Shown here: positions 37,795-46,408 of the stretch, in pieces | How the letters are laid out: every line of letters starts with the position of its first letter | Numbering within the stretch: the stretch's first letter is position 1 | Assembly (NCBI GenBank): GCA_002355455.1 | Contig: AP017375.1 | Span: 2,480,001-2,544,000 of the forward strand | Length of the DNA: 64,000 bases | Direction: 5' to 3' | DNA from: Stanieria sp. NIES-3757 | GTDB lineage: Bacteria; Cyanobacteriota; Cyanobacteriia; Cyanobacteriales; Xenococcaceae | The notes under the pieces: generated by a model | The model's database searches: none | Told to the model about the DNA's origin: nothing | What the model saw: only the letters and a program-made list of their open reading frames with translations | Translations under genes and position numbers: made by a program

Positions 37795-38481
37795 TTAATT
37801 ATCTTGTGGAGGATTGAGACGGTAACCCATGCCGTAAACTGTTTCGATCCAATCTGCTGCATCAACTAGTTTTAAACGATGTCTTAGCCTCCGCACGGCT
37901 GAGGTGATAGCATTACTCTCTGGTTCTTCACCCCACTCCCATAAATATTCTTCAATTTGGTTACGAGTCAAAACTTGATGAGGATGACGGAAAAAATACT
38001 CTAGTAACTGAAATTCACGAGGAGATAATGAGACAGTAGTAGCTTGTCGTTCTAAAGTTAAAGTAGTCATATTTAACTGAAGATCTGCCACCTGAAGATG
38101 ATTTCCTTGCCAAACAGGCGATCGCCTTGATAAAGCTCTTACTCTAGCTAAGAGTTCAATAATATTAGCAGGTTTAACCAAATAATCATCAGCACCTGCA
38201 TCTAAGCCTTTAACTTTATCAGTAATAGTATCTTTAGCGGTCAGCATTAAAATTGGCGTAGTTTTACCTGCATCTCGATATTGACGACATAATTCTAAAC
38301 CACTTACCTTGGGCAACATCCAATCTAAAATTAATAAGTCATACTCTTTTTGAGACATCAACCATTGAGCAACTTTTCCATCTTCAATCCCATCTACCCA
38401 ATAACCAAATTCTGACAAAGCGGTTTGCATTGGTTCTAATTGTTCAAGGTCATCCTCTACTAACAATATTTTCATATCCAA
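37795..38481 (-). CDS. OmpR-type response regulator
   Basis: This 228-residue protein has an N-terminal receiver domain (phosphoryl Asp53 in LLILDWMLP, Lys in YLVKPANI) and a C-terminal winged-helix DNA-binding domain (LSPREFQLLEYFFRHPHQVLTRNQI... VYGMGYRL). It is the partner of the kinase directly downstream. Targets are not known; the divergent hypothetical gene at 38787 shares its upstream region and is one candidate. An alternative start is Met3. Confidence 0.9.
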   Translation of the reverse strand: MDMKILLVEDDLEQLEPMQTALSEFGYWVDGIEDGKVAQWLMSQKEYDLLILDWMLPKVSGLELCRQYRDAGKTTPILMLTAKDTITDKVKGLDAGADDYLVKPANIIELLARVRALSRRSPVWQGNHLQVADLQLNMTTLTLERQATTVSLSPREFQLLEYFFRHPHQVLTRNQIEEYLWEWGEEPESNAITSAVRRLRHRLKLVDAADWIETVYGMGYRLNPPQDN

Positions 38482-38786
38482 TCACAACAAAATAGTTACC
38501 AACCAAGCTGAATAATTAGCTTTTAAACTGATAAGTATACAAAAATTTTCTGCTTGAAGTATCTGCCCTGAGTTTGATTTTATTGCACAAATTTCACGCT
38601 TATGATAAAAAAGATTAATTTAGGATTTTCCTGTAAAAACATCTAAGAATTTTTCAAGTCTTTTCTCTAAAAATAAATAATGCCAACTACTTTTTAGACG
38701 CAAAAAAAAGATTCTAAATAATCAATTTATTATCCATTTATAACTAAATAAAATTATTTTTAGTAAAGATATAACTATTTTATCTT
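38482..38786. promoter_or_regulatory. Divergent region between regulator and small membrane protein
   Basis: These 305 bases of AT-rich DNA have no gene. They hold the promoters of the leftward two-component pair and of the rightward small gene. I could not mark operator repeats with confidence. Confidence 0.35.
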
Positions 38787-39176
38787 ATGTTTTCAATTCG
38801 CTGGTTTACAAAAATTTTTAGTTTCAGCATAGATTTTTGGCTTTGTCTACCTTTATTAGCTCTTGCTTTTTGGATTGGTGGTGAACTTATTTCTAATCAA
38901 GTTTTAAGTCGTCCTTTTAGTGTAGTTGCCGAATTAGAAGCCAATAAAAGAACACAAATCAACTTAACAATTACAGTACAATTGATTCAGGTATTAATCG
39001 ATAAAAAACAAGGACTAGCTCAAGTTCAAGTGAAAACTAACGATTCTGACCTTAAAAGATTAGAATTCGAGTTTAAAACCACACAGTTTAAGCAAATAGA
39101 AGTTTTGATTAGTAAGGAACTAGGTTTATCTCAAGCAGATGTGAGGAGTTTAACCCGCTATCAAATTGAACGTTAG
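38787..39176 (+). CDS. Hypothetical membrane-anchored protein
   Basis: This is a 129-residue protein I do not recognise. A hydrophobic segment lies at about residues 13-32 (SIDFWLCLPLLALAFWIGG). The rest is polar and alternating (TQINLTITVQLIQVLIDKKQ, FKTTQFKQIEVLISKELGLS), which suggests a small alpha/beta domain outside or along the membrane. It is divergent from the two-component pair, so it may be controlled by it. No signal peptide cleavage site is clear. Confidence 0.55.
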   Translation: MFSIRWFTKIFSFSIDFWLCLPLLALAFWIGGELISNQVLSRPFSVVAELEANKRTQINLTITVQLIQVLIDKKQGLAQVQVKTNDSDLKRLEFEFKTTQFKQIEVLISKELGLSQADVRSLTRYQIER

Positions 39177-39641
39177 AGAATGTTTGAAAAGTCAAAAGCA
39201 TGCCTTGAATAGAACGAATTGGTCTAAAAAAAAGTCAAATTATATTACCGCCCTTTTCGGGTGAATAGACTACAAGGTTAATTAAACTACACTGTTCTCT
39301 GTTCCCTATTCCCTCAAAGAATTAACCTGGTCTACCCCATTGAAAACTGCTTTCAATGCAGATAATCAATTGACCTCAAAAAATTATTTCAATCAAAGAA
39401 AAGATTTTATGTAAGTATTGAAATGAATTTGATCTTAAATGAAATAGAAAAAAGAATGCTACCAATAGTTTGATTTGGTTTAAAAGTTTAGCCAACAGCT
39501 ACGAGGAGGGGTAGTAAGATTGAATTTATGAGGTCGCGTTGCCTGGGGTTGCCCCAGGCACTTGTGACGACCGTTTCAAGAGCTTGTAAACCACGTCTAA
39601 AAAATAATTCCTAACCGTAGCAAACATTTAAGTATTTCATA
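39177..39641. other. Gap with a strong hairpin
   Basis: No gene is seen in these 465 bases. A perfect hairpin GCCTGGGG-TTG-CCCCAGGC lies at 39541-39559. Outer GGTCG/CGACC bases could extend it. It is 83 bases past the 3' end of the leftward membrane protein gene and has no T-run in either direction, so it may be a repeat-type palindrome, not a terminator. Confidence 0.5.
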
Positions 39642-41015
39642 TTAAATGATCTGATGAAGTTGGTCTGCTTCTTCGATAATTTTTTCGATTCCTCCTTCTG
39701 CTATGGTTTTGACATAATTAATTTTGATTTCTTCTAGCATATCTACAAGTAAAGCCTCAATCTCTTGGAGGTTATGTTTTTTTTGTAATTCTGCCTCCAA
39801 AGCATCACGAAAGTTAGTGATTAAACGCTTAGTTAATTCTGTAGTAGTAGAATTTTTGATCGCTTCAACAGCATTTTGACAAGCTGCTTGAGATAAGTTT
39901 TGGGCTAACTGTTCGGTGAAACGAGTTGGAAGATGACCTAAACCAGGAACATTTTGCAACTGTTTGTAGATAGGTAATTGATTTAAAGTATTTTCTAAAC
40001 TGTGATGCAGTAAAGCTTCAAGATCTGGCTGAATTTGAGGTAAAACATCATAAACGCTAATATTGACTAAACGACCAGCGATCGCTTTAGCTTCATTTCT
40101 GTTATTAAGTTGAACATAAGGACGACGTGTTTCAGGATGAAATAACCAGTTTGAAACATCACCTCGTTTAATTGCATCTTGCATTTGATCTATTACTTGA
40201 ATACCAACAATTTCTGTTAGTTCCCCTGCAAAACTAATGGCAAAGTCATAATTAATTTGCTTCTGTAAAGGTTTTAAGTTCAACCAGCCAACTTGATAAA
40301 GACGGATAGTTACAGGAATAATTCTTAACCAACGAACGAAGGGCAAGATCAAAAAAAGATCGTACCAGCGTCGTAAAGTAGCTCCTAGCCAAGTTAAATC
40401 TGGTTTACGGCGACTGAGGAAGTAGGTGCGAGCAAAAATTTCACCAATAAAAAAACTAATAAATGGTAAATCAATCAGCCAAAAGTAATCGACCAGACTA
40501 CCAACTCTACCAATTTCTCGATAATAATTAGTGGCAATTAATGGTCGAATTTCTTGATTAAAAAACTCAATTTCTGCTTGCCAACCAAAACGATTGAAAT
40601 AATTAGAACTCCAAAAAGTAGTAAAAGCATCTCGACTAGAGTTTTCTCCTACTCGATTTCGGATTCTACTTTTAATCGTTTCCAAAGTATTACCTGGATT
40701 GACTCCCTCAAAAGGATTTTCATCAATCATACGGTGGCTGAGAATTTGTAATTCTATCAGACTTGCTTCAACTTGAGCAGAAGATAATTCTGTTTGTTCT
40801 AGTTGCTCTTCTAACTGATTGACTTGAGCTAGATAATTTTGAGTTTCTGGATGAGGTGTAATACCTTTAATTGGATCGTATAGATTAACTAAACTAGGAA
40901 TAACTTGCCAGTAAAAGCTACGGGCAGGAATGTAAGATAAATTAAACAAAACCAAGCCTAAATTAACTAAGGCAATGAGCGCAGCGATTTTTTGCCAGCG
41001 TGGTTGTAATGACAT
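39642..41015 (-). CDS. Hypothetical membrane protein with helical C-terminus
   Basis: This is a 457-residue protein I do not recognise. A membrane helix lies near residues 11-32. A coiled-coil segment follows at about 60-95 (QVNQLEEQLEQTELSSAQVEASL). Hydrophobic segments lie at about 170-195 and 215-235 (YFWLIDLPFISFFIGEIFART, WYDLFLILPFVRWLRIIPVTIRL). The C-terminal half is helical and charged and ends in EGGIEKIIEEADQLHQII. The FFIGEIFART....WYDLFLILPFVRWLRIIPV stretch looks a little like the voltage-sensor region of ion channels, but no pore signature is visible. Confidence 0.6.
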   Translation of the reverse strand: MSLQPRWQKIAALIALVNLGLVLFNLSYIPARSFYWQVIPSLVNLYDPIKGITPHPETQNYLAQVNQLEEQLEQTELSSAQVEASLIELQILSHRMIDENPFEGVNPGNTLETIKSRIRNRVGENSSRDAFTTFWSSNYFNRFGWQAEIEFFNQEIRPLIATNYYREIGRVGSLVDYFWLIDLPFISFFIGEIFARTYFLSRRKPDLTWLGATLRRWYDLFLILPFVRWLRIIPVTIRLYQVGWLNLKPLQKQINYDFAISFAGELTEIVGIQVIDQMQDAIKRGDVSNWLFHPETRRPYVQLNNRNEAKAIAGRLVNISVYDVLPQIQPDLEALLHHSLENTLNQLPIYKQLQNVPGLGHLPTRFTEQLAQNLSQAACQNAVEAIKNSTTTELTKRLITNFRDALEAELQKKHNLQEIEALLVDMLEEIKINYVKTIAEGGIEKIIEEADQLHQII

Positions 41016-41142
41016 GAAAAGTATTAGTGTTAGTTTAAAGTTAATTGAATAGTGAAAAAAATAGGGAATAGGGAATATAAAAAAAATTCTGCTTCGGTAC
41101 TTAATAAAATTGTTGGCAAATCAATGGTTTGTCAAATCATTT

Positions 41143-41334
41143 TCAAATAACATAGTTTTCTTCCCACTCTTCCTCTTCTTCAGTTAAGGCATAAGACTTA
41201 CTATCTAAAATTTCTTTTTCTAAAGTTTTTGGTTGGCCAATGTCGCGGTTTTGTAACCAGGCAAATAAGGCAGCCGTACTGACTAGGGTAAAGGTAATAA
41301 TTCCCACTATTTGAAGCATGATGCTGTAGCGCAT
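41143..41334 (-). CDS. Tiny single-span membrane protein
   Basis: This 63-residue protein has one membrane helix (about residues 8-27) and an acidic end (TEEEEEWEENYVI). I do not recognise it. It begins 17 bases after the flavocytochrome gene and is last in the permease/methyltransferase/flavocytochrome operon, so it may be a small subunit or assembly partner of that enzyme. The start is preceded by GGAGA. Confidence 0.6.
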   Translation of the reverse strand: MRYSIMLQIVGIITFTLVSTAALFAWLQNRDIGQPKTLEKEILDSKSYALTEEEEEWEENYVI

Positions 41335-41351
41335 AAATCTCCTTTGTTGAA

Positions 41352-42689
41352 TTAAACTAAATTAAAATGTTCCATGTGAACGTTGGTCACAGGTACGTCC
41401 AGACTATGTAAATCACTTTCGACTTGATCCATCATTACTGGAGCAGCACAAATGAAATAGTGACGGCTACCACGATGAATCGGAATGTATTTCTTAAGCA
41501 ATTCTCGATTGACGTAACCAGTCTCTCCAGTCCAGTCTTCTGGTGGTTCTCGTAAAACGTGAATGATGGTAAGGTCAATTTTGTTTTTCAAAGCATCTAA
41601 TTCTTCACGAAAAGTGATGTCTTCCCATCTCTTACTGGCATAAATCAATAAAAAGGAACGATCATCTTGGCGTTCGGCAGCAGTAATTAACATACTCATC
41701 ATCGGAGTAATCCCAATCCCACCAGCAATGAGAACAAATCCAGCCGAATCCCAATAACGGTCAGTCGTAAATACACCGTAAGGACCATCCAAGTAAGCTT
41801 TTGTACCTGGTTTGACATCTTTGATGTGATTAGTAAAGTCACCCAAAGCTTTGATACTAAATTCTAGACGTTCGGGATTAACTGCACTAGAAGACATGGA
41901 AAAAGGATGTTCACGCATCCGAAACGGAGAAATATTCAAAGTAATCCAAGCAAATTGACCTGGTTGAAAGCGCATTCCCTCATGTCCTCGCGATCGCAGT
42001 GCTAAAGTCCAGACATCACCTCGTTGAGGAATTACTTCTTCTACTAAATAAGGCTTTTTGACCATGAACCAGGGTTTAATTACACGGACATAAATCAATA
42101 GTAATAAAGCAATCAGAGCGATCGCACTCCAAAGAATCGTTTTCCAGAACAAACTCAGGTAGTAACTGACTCCCAAAGCATGAGCCAAACCCAAAGTAAC
42201 TGTGGTAACGGCTAAAATACCGTGAGAAGTGCGCCAGAATTCATAGGGAATGTTGAAACGTTTGCGCCAAACGGAGGTAACAACTAAAATAATTAGTGCC
42301 AAAGTGGCAATGACAGCGTATCTCGCACGCCAAGGTGCTTGGGGAAAGTTTAATAATTGTAGAGTCTCAGGTTCGGTAACAAATAAAATTAGAGGATGAA
42401 TCAGAATCAAGCAAAAAGCTACTAAGGAAATATAGCGATGAAACTGAAGAATGATATCAACTCCATAAGAGGCTTCAATGCGATTAATTCTGGCTGTTAA
42501 TGCGAACTGAAGAGCCATCATCGCCAAGCCGATAAAACCTAAAGCCACCGAAAATTCAACCCAAAATCCTCTTCCTTCTGGAGGGAAATAGAACAGAAGT
42601 ACAAGCAGTGGTAAAAGAGTGATGACAAGATAAATTGCAATCCAGAAGGCTGCCACTGCTACAGGACTACTCATTAACAAACGTTTCAT
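41352..42689 (-). CDS. Ferric reductase-like flavocytochrome b
   Basis: This 445-residue protein has six or so membrane helices with His residues that could hold two hemes (ILQFHRYISLVAFCLILIHP and RTSHGILAVTTVTLGLAHALG). Then comes an FAD-binding domain (RMREHPFSMSSSAV) and an NAD(P)-binding domain (IAGGIGITPMMSML, YFICAAP). This is the architecture of ferric reductases and NADPH oxidases, which pass electrons from the cytoplasm across the membrane. The substrate is unknown. It lies nine bases after the methyltransferase gene. Confidence 0.85.
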   Translation of the reverse strand: MKRLLMSSPVAVAAFWIAIYLVITLLPLLVLLFYFPPEGRGFWVEFSVALGFIGLAMMALQFALTARINRIEASYGVDIILQFHRYISLVAFCLILIHPLILFVTEPETLQLLNFPQAPWRARYAVIATLALIILVVTSVWRKRFNIPYEFWRTSHGILAVTTVTLGLAHALGVSYYLSLFWKTILWSAIALIALLLLIYVRVIKPWFMVKKPYLVEEVIPQRGDVWTLALRSRGHEGMRFQPGQFAWITLNISPFRMREHPFSMSSSAVNPERLEFSIKALGDFTNHIKDVKPGTKAYLDGPYGVFTTDRYWDSAGFVLIAGGIGITPMMSMLITAAERQDDRSFLLIYASKRWEDITFREELDALKNKIDLTIIHVLREPPEDWTGETGYVNRELLKKYIPIHRGSRHYFICAAPVMMDQVESDLHSLDVPVTNVHMEHFNLV

Positions 42690-42697
42690 AGCTGTTA

Positions 42698-43339
42698 TTA
42701 GGTAAGATTTTCAGGAATTTCTTCGGGAACAACCCAGTAATAAATGGTATGTTGCCTAGCTCCACTTTGTACTCTAATTACTTGTTCTGGTTGCCATTCT
42801 CCCATATCAAAGTCGTGGGAAACAACTCGCGTTCCTGGTTGAAGTTCTCGCAGTAATTTAGAACGAAGTTCGAGGTTAACATCTGGTAGCAAATAAAGAG
42901 TGACTACTGTAGCATCACTTAAATCTGTCTGGAATAAATCTTGTTGTAAAAACTCCACTTGATCGCCAACACCTGCTGCTTCTGCATTTTCTCGACTACG
43001 TTGTACAAGTTCTGGATTGATCTCTACACCAGTACCGCGAGTTCCATATTTCTGTGCTGCGGTAATCGGAATTCGACCATCTCCACTACCAAGATCGTAA
43101 AGAATATCATCGCCCGATACACTTGCCAATTCCAGCATTTGATTGACCACATTTTCAGGCGTAGGGACATAGGGTACATCAGGTACATTGGTAGTAGGTC
43201 GGTTTTGGACTGGGGTTGAAGGTTGTTGAGTTGGAGGAGGAGTCTCGCTAAAGTTGCGTTGTTGAGTACATCCAACTACAACTAAGCTACTAATGCTGAT
43301 ACTGGTGAGCAAAAATCCGATTTTTTTACTTAAATTCAT
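42698..43339 (-). CDS. Lipoprotein SAM-dependent methyltransferase
   Basis: This 213-residue protein has an N-terminal lipoprotein signal (SSLVVVGC, acylated Cys24) and a Pro/Thr-rich linker. The methyltransferase domain has DVPYVPTPENVVNQMLELA, the SAM motif LYDLGSGDGRIPI, GVEINPELV, and VVTLYLLPDVN. The last part resembles protein-lysine methyltransferases of the FAM173 type. The lipid anchor places it outside the cytoplasm, although SAM is cytoplasmic; related exported bacterial members exist and the paradox is unexplained. It lies between the permease (24 bases) and the flavocytochrome (9 bases). Confidence 0.8.
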   Translation of the reverse strand: MNLSKKIGFLLTSISISSLVVVGCTQQRNFSETPPPTQQPSTPVQNRPTTNVPDVPYVPTPENVVNQMLELASVSGDDILYDLGSGDGRIPITAAQKYGTRGTGVEINPELVQRSRENAEAAGVGDQVEFLQQDLFQTDLSDATVVTLYLLPDVNLELRSKLLRELQPGTRVVSHDFDMGEWQPEQVIRVQSGARQHTIYYWVVPEEIPENLT

Positions 43340-43363
43340 GATATTTTCCTTTTGATTTTAAAT

Positions 43364-44707
43364 TCAACTTTTCTTACGACGCGACCATAGCAACAGCGGA
43401 ATCCCAGCAATTACTACTGCTACGCCGACAAGTGCGCCAATGCCTGTGTAAACTAGACTCGAATAAAGTAAGTAGCCACAGATCAAACAAAAAAGAATCG
43501 GTGTTAAAGGATAAAATGGGACTTGAAAAGGTTTTGGTACTTCTGGTTCTTTGAATCGCAACACCAATAAAGACAAGCTTGTCAGTAGAAAAAAGAACCA
43601 AAACGCAGGAGCGGTGTAATCTACCATTGTTTCAAAACCCCTGCGTGTCAGCGTCCCCAACAAAACTAAAAAAAGTGCAATTCCTGACTGTACCCATAAA
43701 GCAGGAGGTGGAGATTGAGTCTTGTGATGCCAACGTCCAAGCAAACTCAACACTGCAAAATCTTTTCCTAATGCATAGTTAGTTCTAGCACCAGTAAAAA
43801 TCGTGGCATTGATTGCACCTAGAGTAGAAATAGCAATCAGCAGACTGATTAACCAAGCACCTGGTGTGCCAACCGCACGACTCATTAGCTGAGTGGCTAC
43901 TGCTTCTGAGGCTGCCATTGTTTTTAATCCCAATCCTTGAACGTACGCCAGATTAATCGCCAAATAAATCGCGGTAATAATACCAATACTCCACAAAAGC
44001 GATCGCACCATATTCCGCTTGAGGTTGTCTAATTCGGCGGAGATATAGACGGCTTCGTTCCAGCCACCATAGGATAACAGGACGAAAACCATTGCTAGTC
44101 CAAGATTTTGGGAAAAGTCAGGTTCAATCGGCTCTACAGGAGTGGCAGGAGTAGCAAAGAGTAAACCAACAATGACAATTAATAACAAACCCAGAACTTT
44201 GGCTGCGGTTAACCAATTTTGTGTCCATTTTCCTTGGCGAATGCCGATCAGATTTAAAATGGTCAAAATGCCAATGGCAAGAGCAGCATAAACAGAAGTA
44301 GAATAGTCACCAAGACGAAATAACTGGGAAGCATAATCACCAAACACGAACGCTAACAGAGTAAGCGAACCAGTTTGAATTACTGTCATGCGTCCCCAAG
44401 CAAAGAGAAAAGCGGTAGATTTACCAAAGGCACGTTTGAGATAATAATAATTGCCTCCTGGATGAGGATAAGTTGTTGCTAATTCTGCATAACAAATTGC
44501 ACCAATTAACGACATTGCTCCTCCCAACACCCAAGCCAAAAGTAAAAGCTCTCTACTACCAGTGTTGGCAGCCACTAAAGCAGGTGTCTCAAAAATACCT
44601 GCACCAATAACAACCCCAACAATAAGAGCGACAACATCAACAAAAGTTAATGCCGACTTAGATTCGGTTGAAAGCGGAGTTGACTTAGGTAATTGTTTGC
44701 TTTTCAC
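43364..44707 (-). CDS. APC family amino acid permease
   Basis: This 447-residue transporter has about 12 membrane helices and the APC pattern: VVALIVGVVIGAGIFETPALVAA near the start (the glycine-rich substrate-binding bend of helix 1), then PGGNYYYLKRAFG and TLGAINATIFTGARTNYALG. It probably imports or exchanges amino acids or polyamines. The start is GTG. It is first of a four-gene leftward operon whose leader region (44.8-44.9 kb) is rich in hairpins. The two-component pair NrsR/NrsS-like (RppA/RppB) lies directly upstream on the same strand. Confidence 0.85.
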   Translation of the reverse strand: MKSKQLPKSTPLSTESKSALTFVDVVALIVGVVIGAGIFETPALVAANTGSRELLLLAWVLGGAMSLIGAICYAELATTYPHPGGNYYYLKRAFGKSTAFLFAWGRMTVIQTGSLTLLAFVFGDYASQLFRLGDYSTSVYAALAIGILTILNLIGIRQGKWTQNWLTAAKVLGLLLIVIVGLLFATPATPVEPIEPDFSQNLGLAMVFVLLSYGGWNEAVYISAELDNLKRNMVRSLLWSIGIITAIYLAINLAYVQGLGLKTMAASEAVATQLMSRAVGTPGAWLISLLIAISTLGAINATIFTGARTNYALGKDFAVLSLLGRWHHKTQSPPPALWVQSGIALFLVLLGTLTRRGFETMVDYTAPAFWFFFLLTSLSLLVLRFKEPEVPKPFQVPFYPLTPILFCLICGYLLYSSLVYTGIGALVGVAVVIAGIPLLLWSRRKKS

Positions 44708-44796
44708 TTTTACTCTTCATAAACTATAGGTGCGTTAAAGCAGTCTCGCAGAGATTTCCTTTACGAATTGCTGTTTCAGATTAGTGATGTTTATTT

Positions 44797-44925
44797 GGTG
44801 TTGATCATGACCTGGAAACACCGGTGGCAGCAGGCTCTGGCTTTCAAAGTCAGAGTAACTGGCACTTTGAGCGATTTTGAAATAGTTGCTCCTTAATCGC
44901 TCTAAAATCCTGCTATTTCAAAGTG
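44797..44925. ncRNA. Possible structured leader or small RNA with three hairpins
   Basis: Three hairpins follow one another between two leftward genes. They are GGTGTT/AACACC (44797-44822), CTCTGGCT/AGTCAGAG (44835-44855, one G-U pair that is only good on the + strand) and a compound stem at 44863-44925. The last has outer arms CACTTTGA/TCAAAGTG and inner arms AGCGATT/AATCGCT. A competing 10-bp pairing TTTGAAATAG/CTATTTCAAA (44876-44885, 44913-44922) cannot form at the same time. It could be the leader of the permease operon (minus strand) or a separate + strand RNA. I recognise no known riboswitch. Confidence 0.4.
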
Positions 44926-45007
44926 TTGAAAACTAATATGACCAGAAAATGACAATTACAGAGAAGAAAATTAGTCAATTTTTGATTGTTCACATATTGT
45001 CATCTAC

Positions 45008-46369
45008 TTAACGAATAAATCGACTTGATAGACTAATAGGTAATTTGATAGTAAAGCGACTGCCCTTACCAATCTCACTTTGTAACTCAATACTACCTTG
45101 ATGAGCCAAAGCGATCGCCTGAGCTATAGCTAACCCAAGTCCAGAACCACCTTGACTTCTAGAACGAGCCTTGTCTACACGATAAAAGCGATCAAAAATA
45201 CGTTTTTGCTCATTTTTCGCAATACCAATCCCCGTATCGGCAACACGAATTACCGCATTGTGCTGTGATTCGGTAAGAGTTATGATTACTTTTCCTCCTG
45301 CTGGGGTATATTGAATCGCGTTAGTAACCAGATTAGTTATTAAACGATATAATTGTGCGCGATCGCCGATTATTTCTAGTTGGGATACTTTGATTTGAGA
45401 AGAAAGCTCAATTTCAGAAGCCATTGCTAAGGCTGCTAATTCTTCTTCTACCTCAATAATTAGATTTGCCAAAGCAACTTTTTCTCTCTTTTGATTGGAG
45501 TTATTACTGTTTAACTCGCCATCAATACGGCATAGAGTTAATAAATCTGCCACTAAATACGATAAACGCTTATTTTGTCGCAAGATTTTTTTGAGAGTAT
45601 TTCGAGCTTCAGTTTCCGATAAAGTAGGCAGCATTAAATTAGATTGTACTGTTGCTTGAATTGCTGCTAGAGGGGTTCTTAGTTCGTGGGCAGCATCGGC
45701 AGTAAATTGCTGCATTTGCTGATAGGATTGGTAAATAGGGCGGATAGCTAATCCTGACAACCACCAGCTAACAGCCATTACTAATAAAACTACTAAAGGT
45801 ATTCCTAACAGCAATATCCATCTGACATTAGCAACATAGGTGTCGAAATCTTGGAGACTTCTACCAACTTGAAGATATCCCCAGTTCTTACTTTGTTGAG
45901 TATGTAAAAGAAAAGAAATTTGCCGATAGCGAGTTCCTTGAGAATCTGTCAAAGTTTCCCACTTCTGCCGATTAGAAACTTGAGGTAATTTGGGCTGCAT
46001 TCCTGCCACTGCTATCAAATTTTCAGATAGATCGAAAAGACGTAAATAATACTTATCTTGCCCGATTACTCCTAAGCGCAACGATTGAAAGGGATCCTGA
46101 TTGTAGCAGCCTGTTTGCACAAGGCAGGTATTGGGTAACAGTTCTTTTACTTCAGGTTCTATTTCCCCTGACTGCTTGAGAACGGGTAACAAGCTGTCAT
46201 GAAGAGTTCCAGCTACTGATTCTAATTCTTGGTTAATGGTGATGCGATGGGCATGGGCGACAGCTTCATAAAATCCCAAGGCACAGATTAATAAAATGAT
46301 ACTGATAATCGCTGCATACCAGCTAGCCAAACGCCAGCGCGATCGCTTGAATAGTCGGTTTTGTTTCAC
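45008..46369 (-). CDS. rppB: RppB/NrsS-type sensor histidine kinase
   Basis: This 453-residue kinase has membrane helices at about 15-38 and 184-206 around a periplasmic sensor of 145 residues. The sensor contains a Cys pair (Cys82 and Cys88 in NTCLVQTGC). The phosphorylated His228 is in DAAHELRTPLAAI; N and G boxes are NLVTNAIQYTPAGG, DTGIGI and GSGLGLAIA. The sequence resembles the cyanobacterial RppB/NrsS family, members of which respond to redox state or to metals such as nickel. It lies 39 bases after the regulator gene. Confidence 0.85.
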   Translation of the reverse strand: MKQNRLFKRSRWRLASWYAAIISIILLICALGFYEAVAHAHRITINQELESVAGTLHDSLLPVLKQSGEIEPEVKELLPNTCLVQTGCYNQDPFQSLRLGVIGQDKYYLRLFDLSENLIAVAGMQPKLPQVSNRQKWETLTDSQGTRYRQISFLLHTQQSKNWGYLQVGRSLQDFDTYVANVRWILLLGIPLVVLLVMAVSWWLSGLAIRPIYQSYQQMQQFTADAAHELRTPLAAIQATVQSNLMLPTLSETEARNTLKKILRQNKRLSYLVADLLTLCRIDGELNSNNSNQKREKVALANLIIEVEEELAALAMASEIELSSQIKVSQLEIIGDRAQLYRLITNLVTNAIQYTPAGGKVIITLTESQHNAVIRVADTGIGIAKNEQKRIFDRFYRVDKARSRSQGGSGLGLAIAQAIALAHQGSIELQSEIGKGSRFTIKLPISLSSRFIR

Positions 46370-46408
46370 ATTTTTATTAACTTATAAATTTGCCTCAAGG
46401 TAACACCA

